From the NCBI GenBank assembly GCA_022821085.1, contig JAJEEG010000002.1, positions 248,001 through 312,000 on the forward strand: a DNA stretch of 64,000 nucleotides, written 5' to 3'. The number at the start of each line of letters is the position of its first letter. Position 1 is the first letter of the stretch. Source of the stretch: Candidatus Latescibacterota bacterium (GTDB lineage: Bacteria; JAAXHH01). The notes under the pieces were generated by a model, which was given only the letters and a program-made list of their open reading frames with translations, was not told the origin of the DNA and ran no database searches. Below, one piece after another: positions 33,282-41,805 of the stretch. The translations under genes and the position numbers were made by a program.

Positions 33282-35658
33282 TACGCAGCACCTCGGCCGG
33301 ATTGGCCAGCGCGGTCCGGGTCACGTGGTATCCAATGGTCAACACCGTAATCAGCAGGGCCAGGCCCCCCGCCAGGAAGAAGACGCCCCATCCCACCTCC
33401 GCGCGGTATGCGAAAGACGCGAGCCAGCGCTGCATGAACAGCCAGGCGGCCGGCCAGGCGAAGACATTGGCGAGGAGCACGAGACCGACGAACTCTCCGG
33501 AAAGCAACGCAAGCATACGATACACGGAAGCGCCGAGCGATTTGCGTATGCCGATCTCTCTCGTCCGCAGTTCCGCCGTGAAGGAAACCAACGCGAACAG
33601 TCCAAGACAGGCAAGACAAACAGCCACCATGGCGAATATGCCGATCACATAACCGATAGCGACTTCCGACCTGTACAGCCGGTCGATGTTTTCGTCGAGA
33701 AACGCATAGGTAAAGGGTAAATCGGGAAAGAACCGCGACCACTGATGCTCGATGATATCCAGCGTTTGTCTCATTTCGCCGGGATGGAGCCTGATTGCCA
33801 GATGTGGGCCGCCTCTCAGAGACAGCACGAGCGGTTCGATCTTCAGATGCAACGTCCGAAAATGGAAATCCCCGATCACGCCGATAACCTTAGCGGTAGA
33901 GCTGTCGCCGAACCGGACCTGCTGGTCTATGGCCGCCTCCGGCGTATCCCAGCCCAGCACCCGCCGCGCCGTATCGTTGATCAAGATGTTCTCCCGCTCG
34001 GCATCCTGGTTGAATGCACCGCTGTGCGTCCGGCCGGCAAGCAGTTCCATGCCGAGCGTTTCCACGAAATCCAGTGCCACGCTGAGGCCCTGCACGTCAT
34101 GCCTGATGTTTTCCGGATCATCGACGCGCTGTATCGTACCGGTAGATACCTGGCCTATGTTGCCGGCAAGGCCCGGCAAGGACCTGGCATGGGTCACCCC
34201 GGCCACGCCTGGATGCTGCAGCAGGGCTTCTTTCCAGGGCTCAAATTTATCCATAACCACGTTCAGCGTGGGTATTACAATCACCCGGTCTTTATTGAAG
34301 CCCAGTTTCTTGTTCTGAATGTAATCCGCCTGGTTGAACAGAATGCCCGTGCTGATGATCAGCGCGGTGGAAATCGCGAACTGAACGACAACCAGGATCT
34401 TTCGCGACATTGCGCCGGACGCATCGAGCCGGCGGCCTCCCTTCATGCCTTGAACCGGTTGCATGGAGGACAGCAAGAACGCCGGGTAGCTTCCGGACAA
34501 CAACCCGACGATCAGCGCAACCGCCGGCAGGACGAGCAACCAGAGGGCATGGCCGGGCTGGCCCAGGAAATCCGCGGTTACCGGCTTTCCCGCGAAGTCG
34601 TCGAAATACGGTGAGATCGCCCAGGCCGCCGCCAGGGCGATGGTCATCGCCAGCACGGACAGCAGGACCGATTCGCCCAGGAACTGACGCATCAACTGGG
34701 TACGGTACGCTCCCAGCACCTTGCGTAATCCCACTTCTCGAGCCCGGGCGGCAAACCGGGCGGTGGACAGGTTGATGAAATTGATGCAGGCGACGACCAG
34801 AATGAAGACGGCGATGGCCGAAAGGATGTAAATGTAATTGATGTCGCTGTTCGCGCCCGGTTCATGCTCTAGATTGGAACGGAGATGGATGTCCGTTACC
34901 GGCTGCAGGAAGAGGTCGAAACGGCCGCCGCGTTCCTCGAGCTGTTCCCCGATGTGCCGGTTCACGAAATCGGGGAGCTTGCGCTCGGTGGCGGCAGGCG
35001 ACTGGCCTTCAGACAACAGGATGTAGGTGTAGAAATTGATCCACGACCAGGAGCCCAGGTCTTCCTGGAATGCCGTGGCAAGGGATATGATGAAATCGGC
35101 CTGCAAGTGGGTATTCGCCGGCGTGTTTTCCATGACGCCCGTGACGGTCAGCAGCAGGAACCCGCTGTCGGCGTTGATCGTCCTGCCCATCGGATCTGCG
35201 TCGCCGAAGTACTTTCGGGCCGTATCTTCGCTGATCACCACGGATAAGGGCGCCTCGAGCGCGGACCGGGCATCGCCCCGGATCAAAGGAAAGTCGAAAA
35301 CGTCGAACAGGGCGTTGTCCGCCCAGTAGACCCGGTTCTCGTAATAGATGTGCTCTTCGTGTTTCATGACCCACGTGCCGGTCGTCGGCAGCAGGCGCAC
35401 ATAACGCACGACCTCGGGGAAATCTTCCTGCAATGCGGGCGCCATGGCCGGAGGCGTCCGGGCGTCGTTGTTGACCGCTACCCGGTAGACCCGGTCCGCC
35501 TTCTCGTGATACCGGTCGTAGCTGAGCTCGAAATCGACGTAAAGGAAGATCAACATGGCGCAGGCCATGCCCACGGCCAGTCCGAGCACGTTGATCGCCG
35601 TGTAACTCTTCTGCCTCGACATATGGCGGAGCGCTATGGTCAGGTAGCTTCTAAGCAT
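33274..35658 (-). CDS. Orphan MacB/FtsX-like ABC transporter permease (paralogue 3)
   Basis: 794-residue member of the same family, first gene of the five-gene operon. The N-terminus IALRHMSRQKSYTAINVLGL leads into helix 1 and a MacB-type periplasmic domain containing EDTARKYFGDADPMG. FtsX signatures are REVGLRKVLGAY and REIGIRKSLGAS. The stop (TGA at 33276-33274) overlaps the NDH-2 start by 8 bases. The EDTARKYFG(D/E)xDPMG segment is shared with paralogues 2 and 4 and appears as ASMARKYFGDADPIG in paralogue 1. As in MacB, this region may contact a periplasmic partner. No ATPase or adaptor gene is adjacent. Confidence 0.93.
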   Translation of the reverse strand: MLRSYLTIALRHMSRQKSYTAINVLGLAVGMACAMLIFLYVDFELSYDRYHEKADRVYRVAVNNDARTPPAMAPALQEDFPEVVRYVRLLPTTGTWVMKHEEHIYYENRVYWADNALFDVFDFPLIRGDARSALEAPLSVVISEDTARKYFGDADPMGRTINADSGFLLLTVTGVMENTPANTHLQADFIISLATAFQEDLGSWSWINFYTYILLSEGQSPAATERKLPDFVNRHIGEQLEERGGRFDLFLQPVTDIHLRSNLEHEPGANSDINYIYILSAIAVFILVVACINFINLSTARFAARAREVGLRKVLGAYRTQLMRQFLGESVLLSVLAMTIALAAAWAISPYFDDFAGKPVTADFLGQPGHALWLLVLPAVALIVGLLSGSYPAFLLSSMQPVQGMKGGRRLDASGAMSRKILVVVQFAISTALIISTGILFNQADYIQNKKLGFNKDRVIVIPTLNVVMDKFEPWKEALLQHPGVAGVTHARSLPGLAGNIGQVSTGTIQRVDDPENIRHDVQGLSVALDFVETLGMELLAGRTHSGAFNQDAERENILINDTARRVLGWDTPEAAIDQQVRFGDSSTAKVIGVIGDFHFRTLHLKIEPLVLSLRGGPHLAIRLHPGEMRQTLDIIEHQWSRFFPDLPFTYAFLDENIDRLYRSEVAIGYVIGIFAMVAVCLACLGLFALVSFTAELRTREIGIRKSLGASVYRMLALLSGEFVGLVLLANVFAWPAAWLFMQRWLASFAYRAEVGWGVFFLAGGLALLITVLTIGYHVTRTALANPAEVLRNE

Positions 35659-35853
35659 CCGGGGCCTCGCCGATCATGTTTTTACACGGATGAATGCCAT
35701 TCGTACCGGTATTGATACCAAACTCCAGACGCACAATGTATATTGCGTTTACTTTGGTGATAACCGAAATGAACGCCGATCGGGAAGTTGAGGTCGAGAA
35801 GAACAATGTGCCGAATCGCTGAACGGACCGAAAGGTAGAATGGAGTACCCGTA

Positions 35854-36861
35854 ATGCCAGAACCCGCAATCAAGACGACCGTGGTCGGCAGCTATCCCAT
35901 CCCGGACTGGCTGGCGGCCTACCCCACCACGCCCAACCTGATCGACGCGGCCAAGGTGATCCTGAAGACCCAGGAACTGGCCGGGATCGACGTGCTCACC
36001 GACGGGGAATTGTCCCGCTTCGACGTCGGCCACCCGGAGACCAACGGGATGATCGAGTACTTCATCCGGCCCATGTCGGGGATCACGACAGAGGTTTCCC
36101 GTGAGGTCCTTGCCCAGTTCAGAAAGCGCGAGGGCATGGCCTTTCGGAGTACTCCGGGCGGCATCGTGACGAACTGGATCGAAGAAGGCTCGCTGAATCT
36201 GCCGGCCGCCTGGCAGACGATGCGGCCGCTTACGGACCGGCCGCTCAAGTTCACCGTCACCTCGCCCTACATGCTGGCCAAGACGCTGCTGGACGAGCAC
36301 TACGGCGATCTGCAGAAGATGACGATGGACATCGCGGAGGTACTGCGCAGACAGGTCGCCGATATCGACTCGCCGATCGTGCAGGTGGACGAGGCCAACC
36401 TGACCGGCCACCCGGAAGACGCGGGATGGGCCCACGAGCCCGTCAACCACGTGTTGGGGGCCGTGCAGGGCGAGAAGGGGCTGCACCTCTGCTTCGGCAA
36501 TTACGGCGGCCAGAGCATCCAGTCCGGCCTGTGGAACGACCTGATGGTGTTCCTGAACAACCTCGACGTCGACCATCTCGTTCTGGAGTTCGCCCGGCGG
36601 GGGTACGACGAACTGCCGTTGTTCAAGGAGTTGCGCGACGACATCGCCCTGGGCGTGGGCGTGATCGACATCAAGGACAACGGGGTGGAGTCGCCGGACG
36701 AGGTCGCCCGGCGCATCGATCATGCCGTCGACGTGCTCGGACCGGAGCGCGTGCGCTGGGTACATCCCGACTGCGGGTTCTGGATGCTGCCTCGCAGCGT
36801 GGCGGACCGCAAGATGGTCAGCCTGGTGGCGGGCCGGGACCTCGCGCTGGGGCGGGCGTAG
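35854..36861 (+). CDS. Core-MetE-type cobalamin-independent methionine synthase family protein
   Basis: 335-residue zinc-dependent methyltransferase matching the C-terminal catalytic half of MetE (TVVGSYP at the start). Family zinc ligands are seen as His and Cys in LHLCFGNYGG, Glu in LEFARRG and Cys in HPDCGFWMLPR. Archaeal-type core enzymes of this size take the methyl group from a corrinoid protein or another donor rather than folate, so a function other than methionine synthesis is possible. GGAG is 8 bases before the ATG. It is the only plus-strand gene within this permease-rich stretch and is followed after 7 bases by a tandem repeat array. Confidence 0.88.
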   Translation: MPEPAIKTTVVGSYPIPDWLAAYPTTPNLIDAAKVILKTQELAGIDVLTDGELSRFDVGHPETNGMIEYFIRPMSGITTEVSREVLAQFRKREGMAFRSTPGGIVTNWIEEGSLNLPAAWQTMRPLTDRPLKFTVTSPYMLAKTLLDEHYGDLQKMTMDIAEVLRRQVADIDSPIVQVDEANLTGHPEDAGWAHEPVNHVLGAVQGEKGLHLCFGNYGGQSIQSGLWNDLMVFLNNLDVDHLVLEFARRGYDELPLFKELRDDIALGVGVIDIKDNGVESPDEVARRIDHAVDVLGPERVRWVHPDCGFWMLPRSVADRKMVSLVAGRDLALGRA

Positions 36862-36868
36862 GCCTACT

Positions 36869-36944
36869 CGCGCCAGCCTGAATCGCACCAGCCTGAACCT
36901 CACCTGCCGCGCCAGGTTCCGCGCCTGCCGCGCCAGGTCCGCAC
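36869..36944. repeat. Short tandem repeats between converging genes
   Basis: Two 15-bp units (36869-36883, 36884-36898) are followed by two near-identical units of about 21 bp from 36903. The array fills the gap between the MetE-like stop and the stop of the orphan permease gene. Confidence 0.7.
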
Positions 36945-36945
36945 C

Positions 36946-39333
36946 TCACTCGCCGCGCAGTACTTCGGCCGGATTGGACAGCGCGGTCCGGGTCACGTGG
37001 TATCCGATGGTAAGCAGCGTGATCAGCAGGGCCGCGGCGCCGGAAGCGAAGAAGATCCCCCACCCCAGCTCGATCCGGTAGGCGAAGGATTCGAGCCAGC
37101 GGCTCATGATATACCAGGCGGCCGGCCACGCGAAGGCATTGGCCAGGAGCACGAGACCGACGAATTCGGCGGACAGCATGGCGAGCATGCGGCGCGAGGA
37201 AGCGCCCAGCGCCTTGCGGATGCCGATCTCCCGGACGCGGCGTTCGACCGTGTAGGAGACCAGCGCGAAGAGACCCAGGCAGGCGAGCAGGACTCCGACA
37301 GCGGCGAAAACCGCGAATATGTACCCGATGCGCTGTTCGGCCCGGTACAGCCGGTCGATGTCCTCGTCGATAAAGGAAAAGGCGAAGGGGAAATCCGGGA
37401 AGTGCCGCGCCCAGGCCTCCTCCATGAACTCCAGCGTGCGCATCGTATCGCCGGGCTGGATCCGGACCGCGATGAGCTGACCGCGGCCGTACATGATGGC
37501 AAGGGGCTCGATGGGCAGGTGGAGCGAGCGCAGGTGGAAGTCCCGGATCACGCCGATCACCGTCTGGATCATGCCGATGCCGAACTCGACCCGGTTTCCC
37601 AGTGCTTCTTCCGGCGTTTCCCATCCCAGTAGCCTAAGCGCGGACTCGTTGATCAGGATTTTATCGGATTCGGCCTGACTATCCAGCGGACCGCTGAACG
37701 ACCTTCCCGCGAGCAATTCCAGTCCCAGCGTCTCCACGTAACCCGCCGCGACGATGATCCCCTGCAAGTCGTGCTTGACCTGGTCCGGATCATCCAAGCG
37801 CCAGGCCGTTTCCGTGGTAATACGGCCGATGTTGCCCGTCAGGCCGGGCAGGTAGATGCCCTGGCTCACGTCCGCCACCCCGCTGTACCGGAGCAATTCG
37901 TCCTTCCAGGGTTGGTACTTGTAGGCCACCTCCGCGATCGAGGGAATGACGATCGCCTGCTTCCTGTCGAATCCCAGGTGCTTGTGCTGGATGTAGCCGA
38001 TCTGGCTGAACAGGACGCCCGTACCGATGATGAGCGCGATGGAAATGGCGAACTGGACGACGACGAGCAGCTTCCGGGAAAACGCCCTGTCCGTTTCGAT
38101 CGACCGGCCTTCCTTGAGCCCGGGAATCGTCCCGAAGGCGGAGAGCCTGAGCGCCGGATAACCGCCGGACAACAGGCCGATGAATACCGCCGCGGCCGGC
38201 AGGGCTACCCACCAGAGGACGTGCCCCATGAATCCGGCGGATGCCGGCATGCCCGTCAGCCCATCGAACCGGGGAGATACGAGCCATACCGCCAGCAGGG
38301 CGATCAACAGGGCCGCGGCGGCCAGCAGGACGGACTCTCCCAGGTACTGCCGGACCAGATGCAGGCTGGACGCGCCGAGGATCTTGCGCATGCCGGTTTC
38401 CCGCAGCCGGTGGGCGAACTGCGCGGTAGACAGGTTCACGTAGTTGATGCAGACGATTACGAGGATGAAGAGGCCCATGGCGGACAGAATGTAGACATAG
38501 CTGACGTCGGTGTTGGCACCGGGCTCGTTCTCGAGGTGGGAATAGAGGTGTATGCCGGTGACCGGCTGAAGGGAAAACTCGTAGCGGCCGCCGCGCACCC
38601 GGAGCTGCTCGCCCACGTGCCGGTTCACGAATTCGGGGAGCTTCGCCTCCAGGTCCTCCGGGGAATGCCCGTCGACCAGCATGATGTAGGTATAGTAGAA
38701 AAACGAGTCCCAGTTCTCCCGCGACCAGTGCCCGTACTCTTCAAATCCCGATGCCAGCGAAATGAAGAAATCGGCCTGGAAATGGGTGTTCGCCGGCATG
38801 TTTTTCATGACGCCGGTGACGGTCAGCAGCATGAAGCCGTTGTCCGCGATGATCGTCTTGCCCATAGGATCTTCGTCGCCGAAGTACCTGCGGGCCGTAT
38901 CTTCGCTGATGACCAGCGTGTACGGCGCCACAAGCGCGGTTTCCGGATCCCCCTGAACCAGGGGTAGCGTGAAGAAATCGAACAGCGAACTCTCCGCCCA
39001 GTACACCGCTCTTTCGTAGAAAACCCGGTCGTCGTACTTCATGATCCAGGTGCCGGTCGTGGGGTGCATGCGAAGTTGGCTTTGAACTTCGGGGAAATCG
39101 GCCAGGAGCGCGGGTCCCACGCTGAGGGACGTTTTGGCGTTGTCGTTGAAGGCGACCCGGTATATCCGGTCGGCCTGCGCGTGGTAGCGGTCGTAGCTCA
39201 GCTCATGGCCGACATACAGGAAGATCAGGATGGCGCAGGCCATGCCGACCGCCAGTCCCAGGACGTTGATCGCCGCATAGCCCTTGTTGCGGCCCAGGTG
39301 CCGCAATGCTATGGTTATGTCAGTGCTGAGCAT
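36946..39333 (-). CDS. Orphan MacB/FtsX-like ABC transporter permease (paralogue 4)
   Basis: 795-residue double-FtsX permease in its own transcription unit. Helix 1 begins at about residue 20 (AINVLGLAVGMACAILIFLY). The FtsX signatures are RETGMRKILGAS and REIGIRKALGAS. GGAG lies 6 bases upstream of the ATG at 39333. It resembles paralogues 2 and 3 closely in the first periplasmic domain (EDTARRYFGDEDPMG) and probably arose with them by local duplication. The four copies in the window have no ATPase, so they may share one encoded elsewhere, or work without ATP. Confidence 0.92.
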   Translation of the reverse strand: MLSTDITIALRHLGRNKGYAAINVLGLAVGMACAILIFLYVGHELSYDRYHAQADRIYRVAFNDNAKTSLSVGPALLADFPEVQSQLRMHPTTGTWIMKYDDRVFYERAVYWAESSLFDFFTLPLVQGDPETALVAPYTLVISEDTARRYFGDEDPMGKTIIADNGFMLLTVTGVMKNMPANTHFQADFFISLASGFEEYGHWSRENWDSFFYYTYIMLVDGHSPEDLEAKLPEFVNRHVGEQLRVRGGRYEFSLQPVTGIHLYSHLENEPGANTDVSYVYILSAMGLFILVIVCINYVNLSTAQFAHRLRETGMRKILGASSLHLVRQYLGESVLLAAAALLIALLAVWLVSPRFDGLTGMPASAGFMGHVLWWVALPAAAVFIGLLSGGYPALRLSAFGTIPGLKEGRSIETDRAFSRKLLVVVQFAISIALIIGTGVLFSQIGYIQHKHLGFDRKQAIVIPSIAEVAYKYQPWKDELLRYSGVADVSQGIYLPGLTGNIGRITTETAWRLDDPDQVKHDLQGIIVAAGYVETLGLELLAGRSFSGPLDSQAESDKILINESALRLLGWETPEEALGNRVEFGIGMIQTVIGVIRDFHLRSLHLPIEPLAIMYGRGQLIAVRIQPGDTMRTLEFMEEAWARHFPDFPFAFSFIDEDIDRLYRAEQRIGYIFAVFAAVGVLLACLGLFALVSYTVERRVREIGIRKALGASSRRMLAMLSAEFVGLVLLANAFAWPAAWYIMSRWLESFAYRIELGWGIFFASGAAALLITLLTIGYHVTRTALSNPAEVLRGE

Positions 39334-39438
39334 GTCTCGCTCCGCGGTTGGGGACGCGGCAAACGCGGGGTCCGGCCGGGTCGCTTCGAAGGCGACGGCG
39401 CGGCGAACGTACGGTTCCGCTGTCTGCTGACCTCCGCC

Positions 39439-41004
39439 TCAGACCCCGAGCATCCGCATCATCACCGTGTACACGAGCAGGGTAATCAGTACGACGCCGG
39501 TAAGGTTCAGCCAGAATCCCGCGCGGATCATCTGCTGGATGGTGACGTGTCCTGACCCGAATATGATGGCGTTGGGCGGCGTGGCGACGGGCAGCATGAA
39601 GGCGCAACTGGCGGCGACGGCGGCCGGTACGATCAGCATGTAGGGGTGCAGGTCGAATACCGGCGACAGGGCGGCCAGGATGGGAATGAACGTGGCCGTG
39701 GTTGCGGTGTTGCTGGTCAGTTCCGTCAGGAAGATCACCAGCGCGATGACGGCCATGACGAAGAGCAGCGTGGGGATGCCGGAAAGGAAGGCCAGCTGGT
39801 GCCCGATGTACTCCCCCACGCCGTTGGCCCGGATGGCCGCCGCCAAGCTGAGCCCGCCTCCGAAGAGCAGCAGGATCCCCCAAGGCAGTTTCACGGCCGT
39901 CTCCCAGTTCATCACGAACACCCGCCGTTTCACGTCCACCGGCACGACGAAGAGCGCCAGCGCCGCGACCATGGCGATGACCGGGTCGGACAGGCCCGCC
40001 AGCGGCTGCAGGCCCCCGATCTGTACCTGGACCAGCACCGGACGGGCGATCCAGGACAGGGCCGCGAGGAGGAATACGACCAGCACGGCCTTCTCACCCC
40101 GGGACATGGCCCCCAGCTCCCTGTACGCCCTTTCCGTCACCTCTCTGCTTCCCTCGATGCGCATGCCTCGGACGGGATAGAGGACACGGGTCAGCAACAG
40201 CCACGTCAACGGCAGGAAAACGGCCACCAGAGGAAGTCCCACCCCCATCCACCGGACAAAACTGATCTCCTCGCCCAGGTTGGACTGGATGAAAGACGCC
40301 AGGAAGACGTTGGGCGGAGTGCCGATGATCGTGCCGATGCCGCCGATGGACGCCGCGTAGGCGATACCCAGGAGCAGGCACAGGGCGAAATGAGGCCGCG
40401 TCTTCGATCCGGATCCGCCGTACCCGGCGCCGTCTTTTCCTTTATCGTCGTTCCCGGCGCCGACTCCCATACTGCCGGGTTCAACCTGCTCCACGAGACC
40501 GATGATGCTGAGCGCGATGGGCAGCATCATGACTGCAGTGGCCGTGTTGGACACCCACATGCTGAAGAAAGCCGTCACGCCCATGAAGCAGGCCACGATA
40601 CCCGCCGGGTGGTCGCCGGCCGCACGAAGGGCCTTGAGCGCCAGGCGTTTGTGAAGTCCCCAGCGCTGCATGGCCAGCGCGATAAGGAAGCCTCCCATGA
40701 ACAGGAAGATCAACTCGTGGGCGTAAGGCGCGGCCGCCTCCCGCACCGCCGACGCGCCGGTCATCGGAAGCGCGACCAGCGGCAGGAGGGCCGTGGCGTA
40801 CAGCTCGACGGCCTCCGTCATCCACCAGACCGCCATCCACACCGCCAGGGCCATCGTGGCGCGCCCGGCGTTCGAAAACTCGATCGTCTCACCCGAGCTG
40901 TTCGCGTACGCGTGGGGTAGTTGGCTGTAAAGGAGGAACGCGAGTAGTGGACCGGCTACGAGGCCGATCCATTGGACGGTGGTTTTAAGGTTTTGGGGAT
41001 TCAT
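39439..41004 (-). CDS. SLC13/DASS-family sodium:dicarboxylate or sulfate symporter
   Basis: 521-residue inner-membrane carrier with about 11-12 helices and two helical hairpins. The paired family motifs SNTATAVMMLP and SNTATTATFIP mark the sodium and carboxylate sites, and GGxGTxIGTPPN-like GGIGTIIGTPPNVF is present. Substrates in the family are succinate, citrate, tartrate or sulfate; sequence alone does not decide. A polar Gly-rich insertion (GVGAGNDDKGKDGAGYGGSG) in a cytoplasmic loop at about 180-200 is not usual. It stands alone between a permease gene and the rhodanese gene. No clear ribosome binding site precedes the ATG. Confidence 0.92.
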   Translation of the reverse strand: MNPQNLKTTVQWIGLVAGPLLAFLLYSQLPHAYANSSGETIEFSNAGRATMALAVWMAVWWMTEAVELYATALLPLVALPMTGASAVREAAAPYAHELIFLFMGGFLIALAMQRWGLHKRLALKALRAAGDHPAGIVACFMGVTAFFSMWVSNTATAVMMLPIALSIIGLVEQVEPGSMGVGAGNDDKGKDGAGYGGSGSKTRPHFALCLLLGIAYAASIGGIGTIIGTPPNVFLASFIQSNLGEEISFVRWMGVGLPLVAVFLPLTWLLLTRVLYPVRGMRIEGSREVTERAYRELGAMSRGEKAVLVVFLLAALSWIARPVLVQVQIGGLQPLAGLSDPVIAMVAALALFVVPVDVKRRVFVMNWETAVKLPWGILLLFGGGLSLAAAIRANGVGEYIGHQLAFLSGIPTLLFVMAVIALVIFLTELTSNTATTATFIPILAALSPVFDLHPYMLIVPAAVAASCAFMLPVATPPNAIIFGSGHVTIQQMIRAGFWLNLTGVVLITLLVYTVMMRMLGV

Positions 41005-41086
41005 TGGATGGCATAGTGTCTTTGTGGTAAGAATATGTGTGGATTCCAGGCGGTTCTTCGGAATCCGGGCACTGTTTCAAGAGATT

Positions 41087-41116
41087 ACTAAAGAAAGGGT
41101 GGTTCGGGGTAGTCAA
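41087..41116 (-). promoter_or_regulatory. Candidate promoter of the SLC13 gene
   Basis: Minus-strand TTGACT (41116-41111), 18-bp spacer and TTTAGT (41092-41087). It would start transcription near 41080, about 75 bases upstream of the ATG at 41004. The -10 is weak. Confidence 0.35.
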
Positions 41117-41175
41117 GGCAATAAGAATCCTTCCCGGAACAAGGGTATGAGCCACTAGACTTCAAGATTTTCCGC

Positions 41176-41204
41176 TTGATTTCCGGGTACGGACCGAGTA
41201 TGTT
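41176..41204 (+). promoter_or_regulatory. Sigma70-like promoter of the rhodanese gene
   Basis: TTGATT (41176-41181), a 17-bp spacer and TATGTT (41199-41204). Transcription should begin near 41211, so in-frame ATG and TTG codons at 41176-41200 are upstream of the message and the GTG at 41269 is the start. Confidence 0.6.
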
Positions 41205-41268
41205 CTTCGACTCGAAAAAGCACTTTGCAGATGCGCAGTCAGGTTTCCATCAGACCGGAGGAGATCCA

Positions 41269-41664
41269 GTGAAAGATCAGATCGCACACTACGAGAACAA
41301 GCTGAAATACGAGATCGATTCCTACGACCTGTGGGAATCCATCACCCTGGGCAAGGACATCGTCGTGGTGGACGCGCGGTCTGCCGAAGCGTATGCGGAA
41401 CGGCACATCCCCGGCGCCGTCAACATACCTCACCGGACCATGGACCCTGAGAACACAGCAGATCTGGACAAAGATGCGCTGTACGTGACGTATTGCGACG
41501 GGATCGGCTGCAACGCGTCGACCAAGGGCGCGCTCAACATGGCCCGGCTGGGTTTCAACGTCAAGGAACTCATGGGCGGGTTGGACTGGTGGGTCAGGGA
41601 CGGTTACGAGACCGAAGGCCTGCACGCCACCGAGGGCAGGGCACTGGTGTGCGGCTGCGGATAA
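41269..41664 (+). CDS. Rhodanese-like sulfurtransferase domain protein
   Basis: 131-residue single rhodanese domain. The persulfide loop is YCDGIGCNAST, with a Cys at the position of the active-site cysteine and a second Cys four residues on. VVVDARSAEAYAERHIPGAVNIPH is the standard domain centre and the end LMGGLDWWVRDGY the C-terminus. A GTG at 41269 preceded by GGAGGAG with a 5-6 base spacer is the start. The C-terminus carries two further cysteines (VCGCG), possibly a metal or thiol site. The physiological sulfur acceptor is unknown. Confidence 0.9.
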   Translation: MKDQIAHYENKLKYEIDSYDLWESITLGKDIVVVDARSAEAYAERHIPGAVNIPHRTMDPENTADLDKDALYVTYCDGIGCNASTKGALNMARLGFNVKELMGGLDWWVRDGYETEGLHATEGRALVCGCG

Positions 41665-41667
41665 GTT

Positions 41668-41805
41668 CTATTCCCGTCTCCCCATCTTCCTGAACAGTGC
41701 CCGGATATCCCCGATAGCACCCACGCTGACATAAACCGCCACGACCGCGAAAACCAACAGGCAGAGGGCGAACACCACCGCCCACAGCGTGCTCCAGAAT
41801 TCCAT
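41668..41805 (-). CDS. Symporter small accessory protein (45 residues)
   Basis: A 45-residue single-helix protein: a short start, one hydrophobic helix (TLWAVVFALCLLVFAVVAVY) and a basic tail (IRALFRKMGRRE). Its ATG overlaps the stop of the SSF symporter gene by one base (TAATG), so it is translated with it. Small proteins of this kind are encoded directly after SSF symporters in many bacteria and are thought to act as accessory subunits. Too small for most gene finders; support is the overlap, the helix and the shared operon. Confidence 0.8.
   Translation of the reverse strand: MEFWSTLWAVVFALCLLVFAVVAVYVSVGAIGDIRALFRKMGRRE

Noticed and set aside
31929-33350. 473-codon plus-strand frame opposite the NDH-2 gene, with VRPVRPV repeats
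   Set aside because: The repeat is the antisense reading of the 9-bp array, and the opposite strand has full NDH-2 motifs. No start signal is present.
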